Made by a program: the position numbers and the translations under genes | Notes under the pieces: generated by a model | Databases searched by the model: none | Seen by the model: only the letters and a program-made list of their open reading frames with translations | Told to the model about the DNA's origin: nothing | In this document: piece by piece, positions 1 through 6,015 of the stretch | Layout of the letters: each line of letters opens with the position of its first letter | Numbering within the stretch: the first letter of the stretch is position 1 | Source of the DNA: Actinoplanes liguriensis | Lineage (GTDB): Bacteria > Actinomycetota > Actinomycetes > Mycobacteriales > Micromonosporaceae | DNA: 6,015 nt | Direction of reading: 5' to 3' | NCBI GenBank assembly: GCA_000715855.1 | Contig: KL571310.1 | Span: 15,061 to 21,075, forward strand

Positions 1-274
1 CGTCCATCCGCCACTCGACGGTCTGCCCGTCCGGCCGGTGCACCCGTAACGCCGGGTAGTCGCTGCCGGACGCCTGGAACCGGCCGATCAGCCCCAGGTC
101 GTCGAGCACCTCCAGGGTCCGCGGCTGCAGGCCCTTGCCGCGCGAGCCGTCGAACGGGCGGGGCGACTTCTCCAGGATGCGGAACGGCACGCCGTATCGC
201 TGCAGTTGGCGGGCCACGGTGAGGCCGGTGGGACCGGCGCCGACGATTATGGTGAATCGAGATTCAGTGAACAT
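1..274 (-). CDS. FAD-dependent monooxygenase, N-terminal 91 residues (partial)
   Basis: This reading frame is open from an ATG at 274 to the left edge, so only the N-terminus is present. After a short lead it shows a Rossmann FAD-binding motif: IIVGAGPTGLTVA at residues 9-21, with G12, G14 and G17 forming GxGxxG. An acidic residue, E35 in RILEKS, ends the second strand, and SRGKGLQPRTLEVLDDLG follows at residues 44-61. That order is typical of the PheA/TfdB/UbiH-like class A flavoprotein monooxygenases, which use FAD and NAD(P)H to hydroxylate aromatic or polyketide-like substrates in the cytoplasm. The substrate cannot be told from this fragment. The gene is divergent from a TetR regulator, as expected for an inducible detoxification, catabolic or tailoring enzyme. 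Codon 76 (49-47) is the rare leucine codon TTA. No Shine-Dalgarno sequence is seen; the ATG lies six bases after a -10-like hexamer. The family call is secure, the function is not. Confidence 0.88.
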   Translation of the reverse strand, partial: MFTESRFTIIVGAGPTGLTVARQLQRYGVPFRILEKSPRPFDGSRGKGLQPRTLEVLDDLGLIGRFQASGSDYPALRVHRPDGQTVEWRMD

Positions 275-283
275 GGATTCACC
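251..283. promoter_or_regulatory. Candidate TetR operator in the tetR/monooxygenase gap
   Basis: The segment is bounded by perfect 8-bp inverted arms, GGTGAATC (251-258) and GATTCACC (276-283). Inside are two adjacent smaller dyads: TGAATCGAGATTCA (253-266, perfect 6-bp arms around GA) and GTGAACATGGATTCAC (267-282, 5-bp outer arms). GATTCA also repeats directly 15 bp apart (261, 276). It covers the -10 end, the presumed start site and the first codons of the monooxygenase, where a bound TetR protein would block expression. TetR regulators commonly bind such dyads beside their own genes; binding by the product at 341-952 is inferred. Confidence 0.55.
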
Positions 284-309
284 GTAGGGCGCTGATACGC
301 TCCGGTCAA
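274..309 (-). promoter_or_regulatory. Candidate leaderless promoter of the FAD monooxygenase
   Basis: On the minus strand, TTGACC (309-304, five of six matches to TTGACA) is followed by 17 bp and then TACGGT (286-281, a TAnnnT -10 hexamer). Six bases later comes the ATG at 274. Transcription would start at or next to the A of the ATG, giving a leaderless mRNA, which is common in actinobacteria and fits the absence of a Shine-Dalgarno sequence. The inference rests on spacing and hexamer match only. Confidence 0.6.
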
Positions 310-340
310 GGCGTCGGGTTGTTCGAATGGTGGTGACACG

Positions 341-952
341 GTGCTCCGCAAGGAACAGGCGGCGCAGACCGAGGCGGAGCTCAAAGCGGCCGCGGTCCGC
401 GTCTTCGAGCGCGCCGGCTACCTGAACACCAAGATCACTGACATCACCGCCGAGGCGGGCCGGGCCACCGGCTCGTTCTACAAGCACTTCGCCGGCAAAG
501 AGGCGCTGCTCGAAGCCCTGTTGGCGGACCTGCTCGCCGAGGGCGACGCGAGCGCCGAGATGGCCGGCCACGGCACCGACTTCCGCGATCGCGAGGCGGT
601 CCGGTGGCACGTCGCCGCGTTCTGGTCCACCTACCGCCGGCACCACGTGGTCATGCTCGCGCTCCAGCAGGCGGCGCTCGTCTCCGACGCGTTCGCCGAG
701 CGCAGCCGCGACATGCTCGCCCCCGACCTGGGCCACATCGCGGACCATCTGTCCGCGATGGATCTGCCCGGCGACCCGCTCGTCTGCGCGTCCCTGTTCG
801 GCACGACGATCAGCGCCTTCGCCGCCAACTGGCTCTCCGCCAACCGCCCCGAGCTGGGTCGCGAGCTCTCCGACGACGAGGCGATCGAAACTCTCACCAC
901 GTTCCTCCACGCCGGCCTGGGCGGCCTCAATTCCCTTCCCGGTACGTCATAA
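341..952 (+). CDS. TetR/AcrR-family transcriptional regulator
   Basis: This 203-residue protein has the size and plan of a TetR repressor. Residues 10-27 form the first helix (EAELKAAAVRVFERAGY). The helix-turn-helix spans about residues 31-50, where TDITAEAGRATGSFYKHF carries the usual A-G-x-x-x-G-x-x-Y-x-H-F pattern, followed by the GKEALLEALL helix that closes the domain. The remaining ~140 residues are a helical ligand-binding and dimerisation domain with no ligand-specific motif I recognise. The likely role is a ligand-responsive repressor of the divergent FAD monooxygenase, and perhaps of itself, acting at the dyads between the two genes. The GTG start at 341 is used because it places the first helix at the usual distance from the N-terminus; GGTGG (329-333) is a weak ribosome-binding candidate seven bases upstream. 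It ends in TAA and converges on a second, clearly different TetR gene. Confidence 0.9.
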   Translation: MLRKEQAAQTEAELKAAAVRVFERAGYLNTKITDITAEAGRATGSFYKHFAGKEALLEALLADLLAEGDASAEMAGHGTDFRDREAVRWHVAAFWSTYRRHHVVMLALQQAALVSDAFAERSRDMLAPDLGHIADHLSAMDLPGDPLVCASLFGTTISAFAANWLSANRPELGRELSDDEAIETLTTFLHAGLGGLNSLPGTS

Positions 953-953
953 G

Positions 954-973
954 CCCACGCCCGCCCCCACCCC
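954..973 (-). other. G-quadruplex-type motif (four G-runs on the minus strand)
   Basis: Directly after the stop of the plus-strand tetR, the plus strand has C-runs of 3, 3, 5 and 4 (954-956, 960-962, 964-968, 970-973) separated by 3, 1 and 1 bases. The minus strand therefore satisfies the G3+N1-7 quadruplex rule. It is the start of a strongly cytosine-skewed stretch reaching about 1017. Folding is inferred from sequence only; in high-GC DNA such runs also arise by chance. Confidence 0.4.
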
Positions 974-1024
974 TCCGCGACCTCCGCCCCACTCCAGCCC
1001 ACCCCGCGCCTCCCTCACTCAGCT

Positions 1025-1130
1025 GGCACTGACGGCTCTCCCCAAGCCCTGATTCAGCCCTCAGGGCCAGCTCGGTCCGGTCGGCTGGCGCTGAGGGTTG
1101 TCCCGGGCTGCTCGGGGAGCCGTGGGTGCC
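1025..1130. terminator. Long imperfect hairpin between convergent tetR genes, likely bidirectional terminator
   Basis: The segment folds on itself about position 1077.5. The core pairs CAGCCCTCAG (1055-1064) with CTGAGGGTTG (1091-1100, one G-U), then after a single G-G mismatch GCCAGC (1066-1071) with GCTGGC (1084-1089), closing a 12-nt loop. Further out, AGCCC (1045-1049) pairs with GGGCT (1105-1109), ACGGCTC (1032-1038) with GAGCCGT (1117-1123), and GGCAC (1025-1029) with GTGCC (1126-1130). There is no U-tract on either side, which is usual for actinobacterial terminators. It lies between the 3' ends of two converging genes, so a shared terminator is the simplest reading. Its length is greater than a terminator needs. 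Confidence 0.6.
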
Positions 1131-1145
1131 GGCCGGCGGCTGGGG

Positions 1146-1694
1146 TCAGGGGCGTAGGCCGGTGAAGATCACGGCGAGGGTGCGGGCGCGCAGGGTTTCC
1201 GGCCAGTTGCCGTGCAGGGCGCCCTGGGTGAGGCTGATCAGCAGGGCCATGACCTCGGGGAGCTGGATCTCGGGGCGGATCGTTCCGGCGGACTGGGCCT
1301 CGGCGAGCAAGCCTCCGACCGCCTGTTCCAGGTGAGTCATCGCCTGGGGGAGCTGGACGTCTACGCCGGCCCGGGCGAGCAGCTCGACCACTGATCGCTT
1401 GGCGGCGGCCTGGGCGGTCAGCCGGGTGAAGAACTCGAACAGGCCCTCCGGGCCGCTCAGCTCACCGGCCTCGGCGATCAGGCGGGCCAGCAGGCGTTTC
1501 ATGATCGCCGTCAGCAGGTCGTCCTTGGTCGGGAAGTGCCGGAAGACGGTCCCGATCGCGACCCCGGCCCGGCGGGCCACCTCCTCGGTGGACGCGTTCG
1601 CCCCGAGCTCGGCGAAGACCGTCTCGGCCGCGTCCAGGATGCGGGCGCGGTTGCGCTGGGCGTCGGCGCGCAGCGGTGGGCCGTCCTCTAGCAA
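1146..1694 (-). CDS. TetR/AcrR-family transcriptional regulator (TTG start)
   Basis: With a TTG start at 1694 the protein is 182 residues. Residues 8-31 (LRADAQRNRARILDAAETVF and on) form the charged lead and first helix. The helix-turn-helix is at residues 35-54, with STEEVARRAGVAIGTVFRHF and then PTKDDLLTAI, matching the TetR consensus closely. The rest is a helical effector domain, including residues 78-108 and 140-160, with no diagnostic ligand motif. The reading frame stays open upstream to 1922, but that extension runs through the divergent SnoaL-like gene, is Arg/Pro/Ala-rich and lacks family character. The TTG has GGAG (1705-1702) seven bases upstream. It is transcribed away from the SnoaL-like gene across a gap with two matching palindromes, so it probably represses that gene and itself. 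Its effector is unknown. The annotated start could differ between callers. Confidence 0.88.
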   Translation of the reverse strand: MLEDGPPLRADAQRNRARILDAAETVFAELGANASTEEVARRAGVAIGTVFRHFPTKDDLLTAIMKRLLARLIAEAGELSGPEGLFEFFTRLTAQAAAKRSVVELLARAGVDVQLPQAMTHLEQAVGGLLAEAQSAGTIRPEIQLPEVMALLISLTQGALHGNWPETLRARTLAVIFTGLRP

Positions 1695-1744
1695 GTTGAG
1701 TCTCCACTCATTATTGTCGGCCGGGTAAGTCGAGTCATAACTCA
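1693..1744. promoter_or_regulatory. Twin operator candidates, AAGTYGAGTCNNNACTCA
   Basis: Two 18-bp sites share 14 positions in the same orientation: 1693-1710 and 1727-1744, 34 bp apart start to start. Each contains the dyad GAGT-N4-ACTC (1698-1701/1706-1709 and 1732-1735/1740-1743). Site 1 also extends to TGAGT-N4-ACTCA. Site 2 has a wider imperfect dyad, TAAGTCGAGT against ACTCACTTTA (1726-1749). Site 1 covers the start codon and ribosome-binding site of the TetR gene; site 2 lies upstream of the SnoaL-like gene. A weak minus-strand promoter, ATGACT (1738-1733), 17 bp, AATAAT (1715-1710), falls between and within them, though its start site near 1703 would cut into the ribosome-binding site. 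On the plus strand TTGTCG (1714-1719), 16 bp, CATAAC (1736-1741) is an equally weak candidate. Conserved sequence in duplicate makes an operator likely; the cognate TetR is inferred from adjacency. Confidence 0.65.
1702..1705 (-). promoter_or_regulatory. Ribosome-binding site that fixes the TTG start of the second TetR
   Basis: GGAG on the minus strand (1705-1702) is followed by seven bases (ACTCAAC) and then TTG at 1694. No in-frame ATG lies nearby; the in-frame GTG about 17 codons upstream has no comparable site and would add a tail unlike the TetR family. The site lies inside the first operator candidate, so a bound repressor would sit over it. Confidence 0.6.
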
Positions 1745-1762
1745 CTTTAACGGAGGCGCGTC

Positions 1763-2164
1763 GTGACACCGCAGGAGATCTTCGCCCGGATGCGGGACCG
1801 GTGGCTGGCCGGGGAGCCGACCTACGACGGTGACATGCTCGCCGACGACGTGGTGGTGGAGACACCGTTCGCGGCGCCGGGGCGGCCCACCCGGACCGAG
1901 GGGAAGGAGCGCGTGCTCGCACACACGCGGGAGGGGCGGGCGAACTTCCCGGTGCGGTTCGACGACTGCCGGAACGTGACGGTCCACGAGACCACCGACC
2001 CGGACGTGATCATCGTGGAGTACGAGCTGGTCGGCACCCACGACGCGACCGGGGTGCAGGCGTCGGCGCCGTTCGTCGGGGTCCTGCGCACGCGCGACGG
2101 CCTGCTCGCCGGGTGGCGCGAGTACCAGCACACGATGGCGATCGCGGCGGTCCTGGCCGGCTGA
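1763..2164 (+). CDS. NTF2/SnoaL-like fold protein, nuclear transport factor 2 family
   Basis: This 133-residue protein has the layout of the NTF2/SnoaL-like alpha+beta barrel. An N-terminal helix (TPQEIFARMRDRWLAG, 2-17) leads to LADDVVVETPFAAPGRPTRTEG (26-47), the usual strand and loop region. The predicted curved sheet follows: VRFDDCRNVTVHETTDPDVIIVEYELVG (64-91) and SAPFVGVLRTRDGLLAGWREYQHTMAIAA (101-129). Members of the fold include isomerases, cyclases, hydrolases and non-catalytic binders, so the fold does not give a reaction; D28, D29, E33 and E86 are acidic residues that could line the pocket. It begins at GTG 1763 with GGAGG (1752-1756) six bases upstream, the clearest ribosome-binding site in the window. 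It is divergent from a TetR gene that probably controls it. No signal peptide is seen, so it is likely cytoplasmic. The next gene on its right converges on it. Confidence 0.82.
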   Translation: MTPQEIFARMRDRWLAGEPTYDGDMLADDVVVETPFAAPGRPTRTEGKERVLAHTREGRANFPVRFDDCRNVTVHETTDPDVIIVEYELVGTHDATGVQASAPFVGVLRTRDGLLAGWREYQHTMAIAAVLAG

Positions 2165-2201
2165 GACGCGGGCCCGATGATCATGGGTGGTAACCGGGCG
2201 C

Positions 2202-2221
2202 CCGGCACGCCGTTGTGCCGG
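2202..2221 (+). terminator. Small hairpin after the SnoaL-like gene
   Basis: CCGGCAC (2202-2208) and GTGCCGG (2215-2221) form a perfect 7-bp stem with a 6-nt loop, 37 bases after the stop. A run of four T occurs only at 2232-2235, too far for a classical intrinsic terminator. It is a plausible actinobacterial terminator for the SnoaL-like gene. Confidence 0.5.
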
Positions 2222-2236
2222 ACACCTGGAGTTTTG

Positions 2237-2272
2237 CTGGTGGCGGGACACCCTGGGATGTCCCGCCACCAG
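2237..2272. terminator. Perfect 14-bp-arm hairpin between the SnoaL-like gene and sdhB
   Basis: CTGGTGGCGGGACA (2237-2250) and TGTCCCGCCACCAG (2259-2272) are exact reverse complements around an 8-nt loop. The stem is about 40 bases past the sdhB stop on the minus strand and about 72 past the SnoaL-like stop on the plus strand, so it can stop transcription from both sides. There is no U-tract in either direction. The length and perfection of the stem make it the main terminator of the sdhCAB operon by position. Confidence 0.7.
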
Positions 2273-2294
2273 GAGCCACCGGAGACGGCAACCT

Positions 2295-2306
2295 CTGGTG
2301 GCGGGA
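2295..2306. repeat. Third copy of the terminator arm, CTGGTGGCGGGA
   Basis: This 12-mer exactly repeats 2237-2248, 58 bp away, and begins just past the sdhB stop codon. It can pair with TCCCGCCACCAG (2261-2272), giving an alternative 12-bp stem with a 22-nt loop. That stem and the perfect 2237/2272 hairpin compete for the same middle arm. Confidence 0.7.
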
Positions 2307-2311
2307 TGCGG

Positions 2312-3054
2312 TCAGCTCTTCGCGATGGCCTTGCGGTAATCGCTGTTGAGCCGGCCGATCAGGCTCAGCGGGATGCCCTTCGGGCAGACCTCCGCGCACT
2401 CGCCCATGTTGGTGCAGCCGCCGAAGCCGGCGTCGTCCTGCGCCTGCAGCATGTCGATGACGCGGCTGTCCCGCTCGGGCTGGCCCTGGGGCATCAGGCC
2501 GAGGTGGGTGACCTTCGCGGCGGTGAACAGCATCGACGAGCCGTTCGGGCAGGCCGCGACGCAGGCGCCGCAGCCGATGCAGGTGGCCGCCTCGAACGCG
2601 GCGTCGGCGTCCTTCTTCGGCACCGGCGTGGCGTGGGCGTCCGGCGCGGTGCCGGTCGGAGCGCTGATGTAACCGCCCGCCTGGATGATCTGGTCGAACG
2701 CGGACCGGTCGACCACCAGGTCCTTGATCACCGGGAAGGCGGCGGCGCGCCACGGCTCGACGTCGATCACGTCGCCGTCCTTGAAGTGCCGCATGTGGAG
2801 CTGGCACGTCGTGGTGGCCTTCTCCGGGCCGTGCGCCACGCCGTTGATGACCATGCTGCACGCGCCGCAGATGCCCTCACGGCAGTCGTGGTCGAACGCG
2901 ATCGGGTCGTCGCCGTCGAGGATCAGCTTCTCGTTCAGGACGTCGATCATCTCGAGGAACGACGCGTCGGGGGAGATGTCCTTGACGTCGTAGCCGACCA
3001 TGCGGCCCCGGTCGGCGGGACCGGACTGACGCCACACCCGTACCTGAATGTCCA

Positions 3055-3055
<1 letters not shown>
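2312..3055 (-). CDS. sdhB: Succinate dehydrogenase iron-sulfur subunit SdhB
   Basis: This 247-residue protein carries electrons through three Fe-S clusters from the SdhA flavin to the membrane quinone site. The N-terminal plant-ferredoxin domain has C58, C63 and C66 in [10 protein letters not shown], plus C84, for [2Fe-2S]; the third position is Cys here, whereas E. coli SdhB has Asp. The C-terminal domain has [12 protein letters not shown] (C159, C162, C165, C169) and [14 protein letters not shown] (C214, C220, C224). By analogy with E. coli, C159/C162/C165/C224 bind [4Fe-4S] and C169/C214/C220 bind [3Fe-4S]. All ten to eleven expected ligands are present, so it looks functional. Its ATG (3055-3053) shares one base with the TAA of sdhA, a TAATG junction that suggests translational coupling. 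Length fits actinobacterial SdhB. A longer open frame extends upstream to 4228, but that part is out-of-frame sdhA. Fumarate reductase has the same motifs; context and the divergent regulator do not separate the two directions absolutely. Confidence 0.96.
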
Positions 3056-5001
<1,946 letters not shown>

Positions 5002-5002
5002 T

Positions 5003-5743
5003 TCAGTCCACCAATCCGACCATCACCGAGAACGGCACCGAGAGGTACCCGACGACCAGGACCGCGGAGAGCACGGCGGCGATCGTCTTGGCGCGCCGCT
5101 GGCCCTTCTCGGTCTGCTGGCCCAGCGTCCGGGCCGCGCTGAAGATGCCGTGCCACAGGTGGAAGCCGACGGCCACGATCGCGAGCGCGTAGAAGAGCGT
5201 CACGTACCAGCGGTCCGGCGCGAAGTCGGCAACGACGTTCGCGTACGGGTGCTCGTGGTCCCCGACCGGGTTCACCGTGCCGGTGGTCAGGTCGAGGATG
5301 TGGAAGATGATGAACAGCAGGACGATCACGCCGCCCCAGCGCATGGTCCGGGCGGCGTAGCTGCCCTGCACCTTCGGCCGGTGCGCGTACTTGACCGGGC
5401 GCGCCTTCTTGGCACGGATGGTCAGCACCGCGGCCGTGTAGATGTGCGCGAGCACGGCGAGAGTCAGGACGCCCCGCTGGATCCACAGGTACCACATGTG
5501 CGGAAGCAGGGGCGTGCCCAGATCCCGCAGCCAGTGCGCATAGTGATCGAAGTCGGTGCCGCCCAAGAAGATCTTGAGGTTGCCGATCATGTGCACGTAA
5601 AGGAAGAGCACCAGGAGGATGCCGCTGACCGCCATGGTGATCTTCAAGATGATCGACGAGGGCCGGACCACCTTGCGCGGGGTGGGCGTTGCCGACGCCC
5701 CCGCCGCGTTCTTGGTCTTGGGAATTGGAGTGTCTACCGCCAC
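5003..5743 (-). CDS. sdhC: Succinate dehydrogenase cytochrome b558-type membrane subunit SdhC
   Basis: This 246-residue protein anchors SdhAB and reduces quinone. A hydrophilic Lys/Pro/Thr-rich tail of about 30 residues is followed by five hydrophobic segments near residues 31-55, 86-108, 136-152, 180-200 and 219-242. This is the single-polypeptide b558 plan (Bacillus subtilis SdhC), in which one protein replaces the SdhC/SdhD pair, and no sdhD is present here. Histidines H51, H100, H148 and H195 (or H198) lie in segments 1-4, spaced 47-49 apart. In B. subtilis four similarly spaced histidines (42-43 apart) bind two haems b, so a di-haem subunit is likely. By family the acceptor is probably menaquinone. 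The GTG at 5743 has no good Shine-Dalgarno sequence but follows a TAnnnT hexamer by seven bases. A later GTG at codon 25 would trim the tail but keep all helices, so the exact start is somewhat uncertain. First gene of sdhCAB. Confidence 0.94.
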   Translation of the reverse strand: MAVDTPIPKTKNAAGASATPTPRKVVRPSSIILKITMAVSGILLVLFLYVHMIGNLKIFLGGTDFDHYAHWLRDLGTPLLPHMWYLWIQRGVLTLAVLAHIYTAAVLTIRAKKARPVKYAHRPKVQGSYAARTMRWGGVIVLLFIIFHILDLTTGTVNPVGDHEHPYANVVADFAPDRWYVTLFYALAIVAVGFHLWHGIFSAARTLGQQTEKGQRRAKTIAAVLSAVLVVGYLSVPFSVMVGLVD

Positions 5744-5779
5744 AACCTGGACGGTAGGAAGTTGCGGGCCATTCGTCTA
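5743..5779 (-). promoter_or_regulatory. Candidate leaderless promoter of sdhCAB
   Basis: On the minus strand TAGACG (5779-5774, four of six to TTGACA) is followed by 17 bp and TACCGT (5756-5751, TAnnnT). Seven bases later is the GTG start at 5743. That places transcription initiation at the start codon. The T-N11-A dyad centred at 5809 would then sit at about -66. The -35 match is modest. Confidence 0.5.
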
Positions 5780-5801
5780 ATGCATGCTGGGGCCGGTTGC
5801 C

Positions 5802-5816
5802 ATAGCGATAGGCTAT
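5802..5816. promoter_or_regulatory. LysR-type (T-N11-A) binding box between sdhC and lysR
   Basis: ATAGC (5802-5806) and GCTAT (5812-5816) are perfect 5-bp inverted arms around GATAG, and T5803-N11-A5815 fits the LysR box. An overlapping odd dyad ATAG-G-CTAT (5808-5816) is also present. The box overlaps the likely lysR -10 and ends four bases before its start codon, while lying about 66 bp upstream of the sdhC start. That double position is classic for LysR regulators that repress themselves and control a divergent operon. Confidence 0.65.
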
Positions 5817-5821
5817 TACGG
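5809..5821 (+). promoter_or_regulatory. Candidate -10 element for leaderless lysR transcription
   Basis: TAGGCT (5809-5814, TAnnnT) lies six bases before the GTG at 5821, and no Shine-Dalgarno sequence is visible upstream. I see no convincing -35 at 16-18 bp spacing. The hexamer lies inside the LysR box. Confidence 0.4.
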
Positions 5822-6015
5822 TGCAGCTGCAACAACTCAGGTACTTCTTAGCAGTGGTGGAGACGCGACATTTCACCCAAGCGGCGGACATTTTGGGCGT
5901 CTCGCAACCTACGTTGAGTAAGCAGATTCACACCCTGGAGTCCTCACTCGGCGCCCCTCTCTTCGAGCGCATGCGGGGTGCGGTGAACCTCACGGTGGCC
6001 GGCGAGACCCTGCTG
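5821..6015 (+). CDS. LysR-family transcriptional regulator, N-terminal 65 residues (partial)
   Basis: The frame opens at GTG 5821 and runs off the right edge. The N-terminus MQLQQLRYFLAVVETRHFTQ, followed by AADILGVSQPTLSKQIHTLE (residues 21-40), is a textbook LysR winged helix-turn-helix: the helix at 18-37 has A21/A22, S28, Q29, P30 and S33. LGAPLFER (44-51) and the LTVAGE wing (58-63) complete it. The effector domain is outside the window. An in-frame TAG at 5809-5811 just upstream makes this GTG the earliest possible start. It is divergent from sdhC and has a T-N11-A box in the gap, so it probably controls sdhCAB and itself; activator or repressor cannot be told. Leu10 is encoded by TTA (5848-5850), very rare in such GC-rich genes, and other codons (ATT, TTG, AGT, CCT) are also less GC-biased than in sdhA. 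Family certain; target inferred. Confidence 0.92.
   Translation, partial: MQLQQLRYFLAVVETRHFTQAADILGVSQPTLSKQIHTLESSLGAPLFERMRGAVNLTVAGETLL

Noticed and set aside
284..340. A sigma70-type promoter for the first tetR on the plus strand
   Set aside because: TACGCT (296-301) could be a -10, but no -35 lies at a suitable spacing, so I did not call it.
604..1032. Plus-strand and minus-strand open frames overlapping the first tetR
   Set aside because: Low-complexity Arg/Pro composition, out of frame with a convincing TetR protein.
1742..2269. Minus-strand open frames opposite the SnoaL-like gene
   Set aside because: They are Arg/Pro/His-rich shadows with no recognisable family, while the plus-strand gene has GGAGG and a known fold.
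2165..2311. Possible small ORF or regulatory RNA gene between the SnoaL-like gene and sdhB
   Set aside because: Only hairpins and repeats are visible; no ribosome-binding site with a credible short frame, and no promoter I could support.

Overview
The window looks like chromosome from a high-GC actinobacterium. G/C-ending codons dominate, GTG and TTG starts occur, and the succinate dehydrogenase is the actinobacterial/Bacillus-like kind with one five-helix membrane subunit. A Micromonosporaceae-like host is plausible, but I infer that from protein flavour only.

Layout. (1) Positions 1-274, minus: the N-terminus of an FAD-dependent aromatic-hydroxylase-type monooxygenase that runs off the left edge. 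It is divergent from (2) a TetR-family regulator at 341-952, plus; the gap holds a palindromic operator candidate over a good leaderless promoter. (3) 953-1145: a gap between convergent genes, with a C-rich/G-quadruplex-type tract and a long imperfect hairpin. (4) A second TetR regulator at 1146-1694, minus, probably starting at TTG. It is divergent from (5) an NTF2/SnoaL-like protein at 1763-2164, plus; two matching copies of an 18-bp palindromic operator candidate lie between them. (6) 2165-2311: hairpins between convergent genes, including a perfect 14-bp-arm hairpin and a third copy of its arm. (7) sdhC-sdhA-sdhB on the minus strand (5743 down to 2312), a tightly packed succinate dehydrogenase (complex II) operon. 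(8) A LysR-type regulator starting at 5821, plus, truncated by the right edge. It is divergent from sdhC and has a T-N11-A box between them.

How they fit together. The window reads as three divergent regulator/target modules: TetR with a flavin monooxygenase, TetR with a SnoaL-like protein, and LysR with sdhCAB. Each regulator faces its presumed target across a short gap containing inverted repeats. SdhC anchors the SdhA flavoprotein and SdhB iron-sulfur protein to the membrane and passes electrons from succinate to (probably) menaquinone. Three starts (monooxygenase, sdhC, lysR) have a TAnnnT -10 element 6-7 nt upstream and no convincing Shine-Dalgarno sequence, which suggests leaderless mRNAs.

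I see no mobile element, CRISPR array, tRNA or rRNA. The gene content is familiar; the interest is mostly in the regulatory architecture.
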